DNA of 64,000 nt from NCBI RefSeq assembly GCF_021568855.1, contig NZ_JAKGUG010000002.1, positions 124,001 through 188,000 on the forward strand. The letters run 5' to 3'. The notes under the pieces were generated by a model. That model was not told the DNA's origin and searched no databases. It saw only the letters and a program-made list of their open reading frames with translations. Positions 18,043-25,743 of the stretch are shown here, piece by piece (position 1 is the first letter of the stretch; every line of letters begins with the position of its first letter). Both the position numbers and the translations under genes were made by a program. Source of the DNA: Dethiosulfovibrio russensis. Its GTDB lineage: Bacteria > Synergistota > Synergistia > Synergistales > Dethiosulfovibrionaceae.

Positions 18043-19977
18043 ATGTTCTTCAGGAAGAAAACGGCCGAGCCCAACCTGGCCGAGCTGGAAAACGAGGGAC
18101 TGCCGCGGCGAGATCTGACGGGCAAATGGGGAGCCTTCGTGTGCGTTATTGGGATTCTGATGTCCCTCTTTCACATCTACTGTCTGATACTGAGCCCGGT
18201 CACGCCGTGGATCCTCTACTGCGGACATATCGGGTTCGGTTTCGTGCTGACCCTCTCCCTTTACTGCGGCAGCAGAGGGAGCAAAAGGGACGTTATCTCT
18301 CCGCTGGACCTGGCGCTCATGCTGGCAGGAGTCCTTTGCTCCATATATCTGGTCGTGGAGATGGACGAGCTGGTCTACAGAATCGGGATCGCCCCCACCA
18401 AGATGGACCTGGTGGTCAGCGTGGTGATGATAGGCCTGGTCCTGGAGATAACCAGACGTACCTGCGGAAACATACTGCCCTGCATCGCCATCGTCTTCAT
18501 ACTCTACACCCACTACGGGAGCTATATTCCCGGACTTCTGGGACACAGGGGCTACTCATGGTCTCGCATGCTCAGCTATATGGTAGGCATGGACGCCATG
18601 TTCAGCGTTCCTCTGGGAGCCTCCGCCACCATGGTCTTTCTCTTCGTCGTCTTCGGGGCGTTCCTGAACGCCTCCGGGTCGGGAAAGCTATTCATAGACC
18701 TGGCCCTGAGCCTGTCAGGAGCCAGACGGGGCGGTCCCGCCAAAGTGGCCATACTCTCCAGCGCCCTCTTCGGGACCGTATCGGGCAACTCGGTGGCCAA
18801 CGTGGTATCCACCGGTGCCTTCACCATACCTATGATGAAATCCACGGGCTACCGTCCCGTGTTCGCCGCTGCCGTGGAGGCCACAGCCTCCACGGGAGGT
18901 CAGCTGACGCCGCCCATATTGGGATCGGCGGCTTTCATAATGGCCCAGCTCGTAGGGGTTCCCTATATGGACATCATCGTGGCGTCCATAATACCGGCAC
19001 TGCTCTACTTCTACACGGTGTTTCTAATGGTGGACCTGGAGGCGGTAAAATACGGCCTCTCCGGCATGGAGAAGGAAAAGCTTCCGGTGTTTCGAGAGGT
19101 AGCCCTTAAACGAGGATACCTGCTGCTGCCACTCCTGGTGCTGATCTACGTCCTGTCGGTCCTCAACGCAAGTCCCATAAGGGCGGCCATGTGGGGAATC
19201 ATAACCGCCATACTGGTGACCTACGTCAGATGGATCGACCGCATGACGCCAAAGGACATACTCATGGCCCTCAGCAAGGGGGCCCAGAGCTCGTGCAGCA
19301 TCATCGCCTCCTGCGCGACGGCGGGGATCGTCGTGGGAGCCCTTAACATGACGGGAGCCGGTCTGAAGCTGGCCAGCACCATAGTGTCCATGTCGGGAGG
19401 AATTCTGATATTCGGCCTCTTCCTGACCATGGTGACCAGCATAATACTGGGTATGGGGCTGCCCACCACGGCCTCCTATCTAATATGCGCGGCGGTGGCG
19501 GCACCGGCCCTGGTACAGCAGGGGGTGGCCCCCCTTGGAGCCCACATGTTCGTGTTCTACTTCGCCTGCATCTCGGCCATCACCCCACCGGTCGCCCTGG
19601 CGGCCTTCGCAGGAGCCGGCATAGCCAAGGCCAAGCCCATGGACGTGGCCTTCACAGCCTGCAAGATAGGGATATCGGCCTTCATCATACCCTTCATGTT
19701 CATCTACGGTCCGGCACTGCTGGGGGTAGGCGGCTTCGCCAAGGTATCCTACACGTTGGTCAGCGCGTTGATAGGGGTCTCCATTCTCTGTTTTTCGCTA
19801 CAGGGCCGATGCTTCTCCATACCTTTGAGCAAGGTGGAATGCGTCGTGCTATTCCCCGCGTCTCTGCCTGTGATCTTTCCAGGCACCATGACGGATATCG
19901 CGGGACTCATCCTGAGCGCGGCAGTGTTGACATTCGCATACGGCAGATATAGACGAAAAGGAAACGACGGGAGGTAA
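18043..19977 (+). CDS. TRAP transporter fused permease (DctQM type)
   Basis: 644 aa, the same length as the fused permease at 9555-11489. N-terminal DctQ-like helices follow a hydrophilic start; the DctM part shows FGTVSGNSVANVVSTGAFTIP, EATASTGGQLTPPILGSAAF, and ILGMGLPTTASYLICAAVAAPALV. GGGGGGA precedes the ATG. Forms the membrane part of the TAXI-TRAP importer with the preceding gene; malic enzyme follows after only 5 bp, linking uptake to C4-acid metabolism. Confidence 0.93.
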   Translation: MFFRKKTAEPNLAELENEGLPRRDLTGKWGAFVCVIGILMSLFHIYCLILSPVTPWILYCGHIGFGFVLTLSLYCGSRGSKRDVISPLDLALMLAGVLCSIYLVVEMDELVYRIGIAPTKMDLVVSVVMIGLVLEITRRTCGNILPCIAIVFILYTHYGSYIPGLLGHRGYSWSRMLSYMVGMDAMFSVPLGASATMVFLFVVFGAFLNASGSGKLFIDLALSLSGARRGGPAKVAILSSALFGTVSGNSVANVVSTGAFTIPMMKSTGYRPVFAAAVEATASTGGQLTPPILGSAAFIMAQLVGVPYMDIIVASIIPALLYFYTVFLMVDLEAVKYGLSGMEKEKLPVFREVALKRGYLLLPLLVLIYVLSVLNASPIRAAMWGIITAILVTYVRWIDRMTPKDILMALSKGAQSSCSIIASCATAGIVVGALNMTGAGLKLASTIVSMSGGILIFGLFLTMVTSIILGMGLPTTASYLICAAVAAPALVQQGVAPLGAHMFVFYFACISAITPPVALAAFAGAGIAKAKPMDVAFTACKIGISAFIIPFMFIYGPALLGVGGFAKVSYTLVSALIGVSILCFSLQGRCFSIPLSKVECVVLFPASLPVIFPGTMTDIAGLILSAAVLTFAYGRYRRKGNDGR

Positions 19978-19982
19978 GCACG

Positions 19983-21137
19983 TTGGACATATCTCAAAAA
20001 TCGCTTGAAAAACACTACGAATGGAAGGGCAAGATAGAGGTGATCTCCAGGGCTTCCATAAAGGACAAGGAGGATCTCTCCATCTGCTACACCCCCGGGG
20101 TGGCCGAACCCTGTATGGCCATAGCCGAGGACGGGAACAAGGTCTACGATCTGACCAGAAGATCCAACCTGGTGGCCGTCGTAACCGACGGCACTGCGGT
20201 GTTAGGCCTGGGGGACATCGGACCGGAGGCGGCCATGCCGGTTATGGAGGGGAAATGCGCCCTGTTCAAGTCCTTCGCCGACGTGGACGCCTTTCCCATA
20301 TGCGTGGACAGCAAGGATCCATCGGAGATCGTGGACGCTGTGGCCCTGATCTCCAAGAGCTTCGGCGGGATCAACCTGGAGGACATCTCCGCTCCCAGGT
20401 GCTTCCAGATCGAGAGGGAGCTCAAGAGAAGATGCGACGTTCCCGTATTCCACGACGACCAGCACGGAACCGCCATCGTCACCGTCGCAGCCCTGATAAA
20501 CGCCGCAAAGGTGATTGAAAAGGAGCCGAGCGACATGACAATCGTCGTCAACGGAGCGGGTGCCGCCGGCATCTCCATAGCCAAGTTGCTGGTTCGCATG
20601 GGATTCGGCAACGTCATGATGTGCGACACCAGAGGAATCATATACAGAGGAGCCCCGTGGCTGAACCCCTTCAAGAGGGAAATCGCCGAGATGACCAACC
20701 TGGAGGAGAGACGAGGAACTCTGGCCCAGGGAATGAAGGGGGCGGACGTGTTCATAGGGGTGTCGAAACCGGGAATCGTGACCAAGGAGATGGTCTCCTC
20801 CATGGCGGGAAAGGCCATAGTTTTTCCCATGGCCAACCCGGTGCCGGAGATAATGCCGGAGCTGGCTCTGGAGGCAGGGGCCTTCGTGGTGGGCACGGGA
20901 CGGTCGGATTTCCCCAACCAGATAAACAACGTGCTGGCCTTTCCAGGGGTGTTCAAGGGAGCCCTGGCCGTTCGGGCGAAGGACATCACCGAGGAGATGA
21001 AGGTCGCCGCCGCCTACGGGATCTCCTCCGTGCTGGATCCCCAGGAGCTGGCCCCCGACAGGATACTGCCAGACCCCTTCGACCCCAGGGTGGTCCCGGC
21101 GGTGTCCAAGGCGGTTATGGAGGCCTCGATCATCTAA
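19983..21137 (+). CDS. NAD(P)-dependent malic enzyme
   Basis: 384 aa, the size of the short bacterial malic enzymes. Motifs: ICYTPGVAEPCMAIAED near the N-terminus, TDGTAVLGLGDIGPEAAMPVMEGK, FHDDQHGTAIVTVAALINA with metal-binding residues, and a Rossmann fold IVVNGAGAAGISIAKLL. The start is TTG at 19983, with GGGAGGT 5-8 nt upstream. Oxidatively decarboxylates malate to pyruvate and CO2. As last gene of the lyase-GntR-TAXI-TRAP operon it would consume fumarate-derived malate, provided a fumarase is encoded elsewhere. Confidence 0.93.
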   Translation: MDISQKSLEKHYEWKGKIEVISRASIKDKEDLSICYTPGVAEPCMAIAEDGNKVYDLTRRSNLVAVVTDGTAVLGLGDIGPEAAMPVMEGKCALFKSFADVDAFPICVDSKDPSEIVDAVALISKSFGGINLEDISAPRCFQIERELKRRCDVPVFHDDQHGTAIVTVAALINAAKVIEKEPSDMTIVVNGAGAAGISIAKLLVRMGFGNVMMCDTRGIIYRGAPWLNPFKREIAEMTNLEERRGTLAQGMKGADVFIGVSKPGIVTKEMVSSMAGKAIVFPMANPVPEIMPELALEAGAFVVGTGRSDFPNQINNVLAFPGVFKGALAVRAKDITEEMKVAAAYGISSVLDPQELAPDRILPDPFDPRVVPAVSKAVMEASII

Positions 21138-21170
21138 TCGGAGAGCCGCAAGGCGAAAGAGAACGAAATA

Positions 21171-21208
21171 ATGGAGCTCCGGATATAAGTCGATATCCGG
21201 AGCTCCAT
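21171..21208 (+). terminator. Perfect 16-bp stem-loop ending the malic enzyme operon
   Basis: ATGGAGCTCCGGATAT, 6-nt loop, ATATCCGGAGCTCCAT, followed by CGTTTATT. Lies 34 bp after the malic enzyme stop and faces the decayed minus-strand dpp locus; probably works in both directions. Confidence 0.7.
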
Positions 21209-21211
21209 CGT

Positions 21212-21535
21212 TTATTCGCCGTTTCGGAAACAGGTCACGTAGTGATCCTCCGAGAGGAATATCCTCGGCGGTCTCTCGCGGCTGCACCTCTCCTCCCTGA
21301 ACCTGCATCTGGGAGCGTATGGAAACGTCCAACATGGAGACAGGCTCGTCGGCCGCCAGCATCTCCGGTTCAAGGACCAGGGCCCTGGCTAAGGCTATCC
21401 TCTGGCGATGGAAAAATCTATGCCGTCCACCGCCTTGACCTAGCGCCTCCCCTTGCCGGAGGAGAACAGTCCCCATCCTACGGGGAACATCTTGCAGAGA
21501 GATTTGCCCTGAAGGACCACATCGTTTCCGCTCAT
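21212..21535 (-). pseudogene. Peptide ABC transporter ATPase remnant (DppF/OppF type)
   Basis: Starts like an intact gene (MSGNDVVLQGKSLCKMFPVG) but meets an in-frame TAG after GKGRR, then has only pieces: VKAVDGIDFSI, the QRIALARALVLEPEMLAADEPVS Walker B block in a shifted context, and a C-terminal tail CSRERPPRIFL. About 324 bp remain of a gene that is normally near 970 bp; Walker A is gone. Its ATG overlaps the stop of the preceding remnant, the original operon coupling. Confidence 0.82.
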
Positions 21536-22061
21536 CCCTTATTCCTCCTCCAACCCGAATACATCACCATGGCCTTATGGCAGATCTCGGCCACTACCGA
21601 TATATCGTGGGTTACGAATATCATGGACAGGTCCAGCTTCGATTGCAGATCGGCGATTCAACGCAGTTTTCTGTCCTGGACCACCACGTCGAGAGCGGTG
21701 GTCGGCTCGTCCGCCAGCACTATGCCCGAAGTGAGAGCAGGGGTCATGGCTATACCAGGGCGTCCTTTTTCGTCATGCCGCCCTGCACGGTTATGACCTC
21801 GCAGATCTGATCTCCTATGGTGTAGACCGGATTGAAGGCGTTCATGGCGGCCTGGTTTATCAGGGCGATCTTCCTCCATCGGACCTCTCTGAGCTCCTCG
21901 TAGGACATGGGGACCAGGTCTTTTCCGTCCACCAGGACCTCTCCGACCAGCCCCAGGGACTCGCCCTTTTCCAGCGTCATGGAGAAATCCTGAACGGCTG
22001 TAACGTCCCCCTTGAACGTGCGATAGCTCACGGACAGATCCTTCACTTTCATCAAAACCAT
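21532..22061 (-). pseudogene. Peptide ABC transporter ATPase remnant (DppD/OppD type)
   Basis: Begins MVLMKVKDLSVSYRTFKGDV and runs to SLGLVGE, where the Walker A segment is deleted and the frame resumes at VLVDGKDLVP. Further on, the Walker B block (IVLADEPTTALDVVVQ) lies in another frame and is interrupted before DLSMIFVTHDISVVAEIC, the switch region. Several deletions and at least one frameshift make it non-functional. Part of a decayed oligopeptide/dipeptide ABC operon read on the minus strand. Confidence 0.82.
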
Positions 22062-22065
22062 GTTC

Positions 22066-22640
22066 TCACCTGCCCTTCAGCCTAGGGTTCACTATTACCT
22101 CCAGCCCTCTCTGAATGAAGAAGATGGAGAGGACCAGAACGATGATCGCTATGCCCAAGGAGAGCCTCAGAGCCTCCACGGCTTCCGGGCTGAACGATGA
22201 ATCCACCATCGCCGCCGTAGAATCGGCCGGGAGCATGACGTATCCGGCTGCCACTACGTCCACGATGGTGTCGATGTCTATGGCGTGAGCCATGGCCTTG
22301 CGAAAGGTCCCGTCGCTCCAAGGAGCTCTGCGCTGATTGTAGTCGAACATTGTGAAGACTATTCCCACTGTGTCCGTGATGGGCAAGTTGTCCATACCTC
22401 TGGCCTGATCCATCTGAAGATGGCTTGAGCTCCTCTCCGTAGAAGTCCACCGCTCCCTCTTCCAGAGCTCTCTGTATGGCGTCGGGATTGGAGAAGGGCT
22501 TCAGTACGACGGCATCCACGTTGCCTTGTGATGATACTCGTCGAACCTGTCCAGACGGATCTCCTCGCCCTTCCGCCAGTAGACGAACTTGAAGGGACCG
22601 GATCCGATTGATTCGGGACAGGCCCAGTCGTGAGGGGATT
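22066..22640 (-). pseudogene. Chimeric remnant: peptide-binding protein fused to permease C-terminus (DppA/DppC type)
   Basis: The upstream part (22440-22640) encodes IGSGPFKFVYWRKGEEIRLD, and the middle part encodes MFDYNQRRAPWSDGTFRKAM, both typical of SBP_bac_5 peptide-binding proteins, in different frames. Near 22190 the sequence passes directly into a permease end, ALRLSLGIAIIVLVLSIFF then NPRLKGR, typical of DppC/OppC. The intervening binding-protein end, the DppB gene and most of DppC are missing. Together with the two ATPase remnants this is a collapsed dpp operon. Confidence 0.75.
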
Positions 22641-22669
22641 TCATCTTTCCACCCTCGGTGAGGGGCTCC

Positions 22670-22823
22670 CCGCCGAGAGGGTCTCCAGGGCATTTCCGTT
22701 CTTATACGGGATGAAGAGACCCCCTATCCACAGGCAGAAACCGCATGCGACACCGAACTTTCTCAGCAGGGAGCCGACGACGGACCGCCTTTTTTCATCA
22801 GAAGAAATCCTCCTGAAAAACAT
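22670..22823 (-). pseudogene. RND membrane-fusion protein remnant (5' end only)
   Basis: Nearly identical to the first ~50 codons of the adaptor gene at 7391-8554, from MFFRRISS through the membrane helix to GNALETLSA. It is then replaced by unrelated sequence and a stop at 22641. The Shine-Dalgarno sequence and the overlap with the TetR 3' end are retained. No pump gene follows, so this copy of the efflux operon was truncated. Confidence 0.88.
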
Positions 22824-23415
22824 GTTCATCACCTCCGATGGTGCGTATCAAAAGCTCTCTAAGGGCCTCGGAGGCCCTTTTACGGGCCTCTTCACCCTCC
22901 CATTGGTCGACGCTGTGCTCAAGCTCCGCCACCAAAAGGACCAGATAGGTGGCGGTCTCTCTGGGCCGGGATATATTCATCTGGCCCGCCTCAACTCCCT
23001 CCTCTACCAGCGAGGTAATCAGAGGAAGAAAAAGCTCTATCGCGTCATCCTTCAACTTGTCGTGTATCTTTCGATGGATCACGTCGTGCAGGTCCATCCG
23101 AAACTCTTGGCCTTCGTGAATGGTCAGAAGGTATTTGACTATCCTAAACAGACGTTCCTGAGGAGAAAGCTCCTTCATCGCAGCTATTTCCCTTGATCCG
23201 GACAGCATCTCCTCCTGTACATCCTCCCCTAGATAGCGAAGGATATCCTCTTTCGACGAGAAATAAAGGTAGAAGGTTCCATGGGATACCCCGGCCCTAT
23301 CGGTCATGTCGTCTATGGTGGTGCCGTCGAAACCCTTTTCCCCGAAGAGCTCCCAGGCTGCCTTGACGATCTCCCTCCTGCGTCTAGTCTTTTTGTCCTC
23401 TTTCTTCCCCTGCAT
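22798..23415 (-). CDS. TetR-family transcriptional repressor (full length)
   Basis: 205 aa, normal TetR length. N-terminal helix-turn-helix: RREIVKAAWELFGEKGFDGT, TIDDMTDRAGVSHGTFYLYF, SSKEDIL (residues about 12-60); the rest is an all-helical ligand domain. Located in the copy of the locus that lost its pump. The -35/-10 spacer in front of it holds a 9-1-9 palindrome that also exists ahead of the pump operon at 8821-8849, so this protein probably represses both. It likely senses a pump substrate, unknown here. Confidence 0.93.
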   Translation of the reverse strand: MQGKKEDKKTRRRREIVKAAWELFGEKGFDGTTIDDMTDRAGVSHGTFYLYFSSKEDILRYLGEDVQEEMLSGSREIAAMKELSPQERLFRIVKYLLTIHEGQEFRMDLHDVIHRKIHDKLKDDAIELFLPLITSLVEEGVEAGQMNISRPRETATYLVLLVAELEHSVDQWEGEEARKRASEALRELLIRTIGGDEHVFQEDFF

Positions 23416-23461
23416 GATGTCTCACTCCCAAAAAGTATTATTCATCAAACTCTCGAGCCGA

Positions 23462-23490
23462 ATTATGACTGACTGTCAGTCATATGTCAA
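23462..23490 (-). promoter_or_regulatory. Promoter with TetR-type palindrome, regulator copy
   Basis: Minus-strand TTGACA (23490-23485) and CATAAT (23467-23462), spacer 17 nt, with ATGACTGAC-A-GTCAGTCAT (9-1-9, 23465-23483) filling the spacer. One base differs from the pump copy at the outer edge of the palindrome. Fits an autoregulated TetR promoter. Confidence 0.8.
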
Positions 23491-23501
23491 ACACAAAAAA
23501 G

Positions 23502-23524
23502 AAGGCCCCGGACGCCAGGGCCTT
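23502..23524 (-). terminator. Intrinsic terminator upstream of the TetR promoter
   Basis: AAGGCCC / GGGCCTT stem with 9-nt loop; on the minus strand it is followed by CTTTTTTG. It would end transcripts of the corA-methyltransferase genes just before the TetR promoter. Not present in copy 1 of the locus. Confidence 0.65.
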
Positions 23525-23596
23525 ACATAACGATCCAGAGGTGTTCCTCTCAGTAGGATCATTCCATCCTGGAGAGGCTCTCCCTCAGAATCAAAA

Positions 23597-23754
23597 GGAC
23601 ATCTCTAAAAACGCTACTTTTCGGAGAGGTCGTTTCGGCGGAACCCGTTCGAGCCCGTATTTCCGATCTGCCGTCGTGTAGCACGAATGGGGCGACAGGG
23701 CGGAGGCGAAATGATCTCTCCGAGAAAACTCGAACGTGAGTTTTTAGATGTGCC
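23597..23754. repeat. Short inverted-repeat element, copy 2
   Basis: Left end GGACATCTCTAAAAACG followed by TTTTCGGAGAGGTC; right end CTCTCCGAGAAAACTCG followed by GTTTTTAGATGTGCC. These are imperfect terminal inverted repeats around about 90 bp of non-coding sequence. The copy at 8911-9004 shares both ends but in inverted orientation relative to the flanking genes. MITE-like; no coding content seen. Confidence 0.45.
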
Positions 23755-23795
23755 CAAAAGTAAATTCAGTCTCTAGCGACGCCTTTTTTCGCGAG

Positions 23796-24560
23796 TCAGA
23801 GAACGCTCCCGATCGGTTTTTTTCCTCGGATCAAGGCCCCTTCGGTTTTGGGCGAACTGTCAAAACCGGTCTTTCCCGCAAGCTCGACCTGCTCGAAGCC
23901 GACCTGTTCCAGCAAGGCCAGGAAAACCTTTCCCGGCAGGGCACCACCCTCTCACTGAAACCAGCTCTCGACCCTTTCCTTCAGGTCTTTTTGGCTATCT
24001 CCGATCATAAGCTGATCGGCTATCATCAGCCGACCTCCCGGCCTCAAAACCCGAAAGACCTCGACCATTGCGCTTGCCTTGTCCGGGATCAAGTTAACGA
24101 CCCCGTTGGAGATAACTACGTCGAAACTATCGTCCTCAAAGGGAAGACTCTCACCCGAGGCTTGTTGAAATGAGACGTTTTTCATTTCTGTCAGTTCGAG
24201 GTTCGATCGAGCTTTCGACAGCATCTCGGGCACCATGTCTATCCCAACGGATAGCCCTTTTGATCCTGTCATCATAGCTGCGATAATCGTGTCGACCCCG
24301 GCGCCGCACCCGATATCCAGCACGGAGTCCCCCTCGTCGATAGACCCGAGAGAGAAGGGATTTCCCACACCGCAGTAGGAATCGGCCACAGCATCGGGCA
24401 AACTCTCGATCAGCTCGGAATCGTAGTTCAATCCTTCAAGGCCGTCCCGTCCGACAGGATATCTGAACAGCCCCTTAGGGTTGTCCGCGACGTTTACGTA
24501 TTTGGAACGAATGCCCGACTCTATTCTGTTCTTGTCTTCTTTAGAGATGAAGTCATCCAT
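23796..24560 (-). CDS. SAM-dependent methyltransferase (arsenite-methyltransferase-like), candidate selenoprotein with in-frame UGA
   Basis: Codons 1-202 encode a class I methyltransferase: motif I LDIGCGAGVD (about 81-90), GIDMVPEM, and VFRVLRPGGRLMIAD. A UGA at 23954-23952 (codon 203) interrupts it, but the same frame continues for 51 more codons with family-typical sequence, GGALPGKVFLALLEQVGF, to a UGA at 23798. In ArsM/UbiE-type methyltransferases a conserved cysteine stands just before this GAL segment, so UGA falls at a Cys position. A 9-bp hairpin with GGU in its loop lies 24 nt after UGA (see SECIS entry). Predicted product: 254 aa with selenocysteine at 203 and Cys63 in YCGVGNPF. 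Otherwise it is a nonsense-mutated gene. Lies 64 bp after corA. Confidence 0.78.
23917..23937 (-). promoter_or_regulatory. Bacterial SECIS-like hairpin
   Basis: On the minus strand GCCGGGAAA pairs with TTTTCCTGGC-type sequence: nine consecutive pairs including one G-U, closing a GGU loop. The first loop G is 24 nt downstream of the UGA. Bacterial SECIS elements need a small hairpin about 16-37 nt after UGA with G in the first two loop bases, and E. coli fdhF has GGUC; this one fits. It lies inside the coding region, as expected for bacteria. Confidence 0.68.
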
Positions 24561-24624
24561 GTTTATTCCCCTCTCTCGTAACGATGCAAACGGAATCTAG
24601 CCATCGATGGCGACACATCTGCGG

Positions 24625-25704
24625 TCAGAGCCATCTTTTTCTCCTGAAGTAGGCCACCATCCCGGCTCCGACGGCTATCATAACGATCCAGACCACCGGA
24701 TAGGAAAAACGCCAGTCCAGCTCTGGCATGTACTTGAAGTTCATGCCGTAGACCCCGGCTATGAAGGTAAGGGGAATGAATATGGTGGCTATCACCGTCA
24801 GTACCTTCATTACCTCGTTCATCCTGTTACTGACGCTGGATAGATATGTATCGTGCATTCCGGTCAGAAGCTCCCGGGAGGACTCGACCATGTCTATAAC
24901 CTGGATCGTGTGGTCGTAGAGATCCCGAAGAAACGCGTCGAGGTCGTTTCCAAAAAACGATGCATCCGATTTCTGGAGTTTTCCCACCGCCTCCCTGAGA
25001 GGCCAGACCGCCTTTCTGAGGGTCATGACGTCTCTCTTGAGTTCGTGTATCCTCTGGAGATCGTCGGACCTGGGGTCGCTAAGCAGCCTGTCGTCCATGT
25101 CCTCTATGACATCTCCGATACGCTCCACCGAAAGGAAGTAATGGTCCACCACCGCGTCCATAAGGGCGTAGGCCAGGTAGTCCGATCCGTTGCCCCTCAA
25201 CCTCCCCCTGGAGGCCCTCAGCCTCTCCCGAACCGGCTCGAACACGTCTCCCTCTTTTTCCTGAAAGGAGAGTACATATCCCTCTCCTAGGATCAGGCTG
25301 ACGTGCTCGACGTCCACCGAGTTGGTCTCGTCGTTGTAGTTCATCATCTTCATAACCAGAAAAAGGTAGTCGGGAAAAACCTCTGCCTTGGGCCTCTGAG
25401 ACGTGTTCATCAAGTCCTCTATCGTCAGAGGATGAAGGCCGAACCTTTTGCCCAGAGCATCCATCACCTTCAGGTCGTGAATGCCGTCCACGTTGATCCA
25501 TGTGACCCCTTCCGATCGGTATGGCCTATGAACGTCGTCGAGGGAGAGGGCACCCTTCTCGACCAGATCTCCCCTATCGTAACTGATCGATCCTATTCGG
25601 ACGGCCTCGGACCTGGATTCTCCGATGAAGACCGGAGTTCCCGGAACGGTTCCTCTTTTGGAGCTCTGACGGGCAGACCACTTTTTTCTCTTTCTTTTAT
25701 TCAT
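24625..25704 (-). CDS. corA: CorA-family magnesium/divalent cation transporter
   Basis: 359 aa. Large N-terminal cytoplasmic domain, long stalk helix, and two C-terminal membrane helices; the family signature YGMNF follows the first helix (FIAGVYGMNFKYMPEL). Ends with the basic tail RRKRWL. Forms a pentameric Mg2+ channel in the cytoplasmic membrane. A part of this gene (199 bp plus the extreme 3' end) is repeated as a dead fragment at 9005-9224. Divergent from the flavoprotein gene at 25803. Confidence 0.93.
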   Translation of the reverse strand: MNKRKRKKWSARQSSKRGTVPGTPVFIGESRSEAVRIGSISYDRGDLVEKGALSLDDVHRPYRSEGVTWINVDGIHDLKVMDALGKRFGLHPLTIEDLMNTSQRPKAEVFPDYLFLVMKMMNYNDETNSVDVEHVSLILGEGYVLSFQEKEGDVFEPVRERLRASRGRLRGNGSDYLAYALMDAVVDHYFLSVERIGDVIEDMDDRLLSDPRSDDLQRIHELKRDVMTLRKAVWPLREAVGKLQKSDASFFGNDLDAFLRDLYDHTIQVIDMVESSRELLTGMHDTYLSSVSNRMNEVMKVLTVIATIFIPLTFIAGVYGMNFKYMPELDWRFSYPVVWIVMIAVGAGMVAYFRRKRWL

Positions 25705-25743
25705 CGTTCATTCCCCCCTAGATCATTTTATGTTATCCGGCAC

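Larger units (their letters stand above)
22670..23497. repeat. Duplicated segment, copy 2 (adaptor 5' end, intact TetR, promoter)
   Basis: Counterpart of 8401-8861, in the same orientation. Keeps the 372 bp missing there (22993-23364) but loses the adaptor downstream of codon ~50: homology stops at 22670, where the dpp remnant begins. Identity outside the gap is about 96% by eye. Confidence 0.9.

Noticed and set aside
21400-21480. Selenocysteine reading of the stop in the DppF remnant
   Set aside because: The in-frame stop is TAG, the gene has lost Walker A and most of its length, and no hairpin follows; it is decay.
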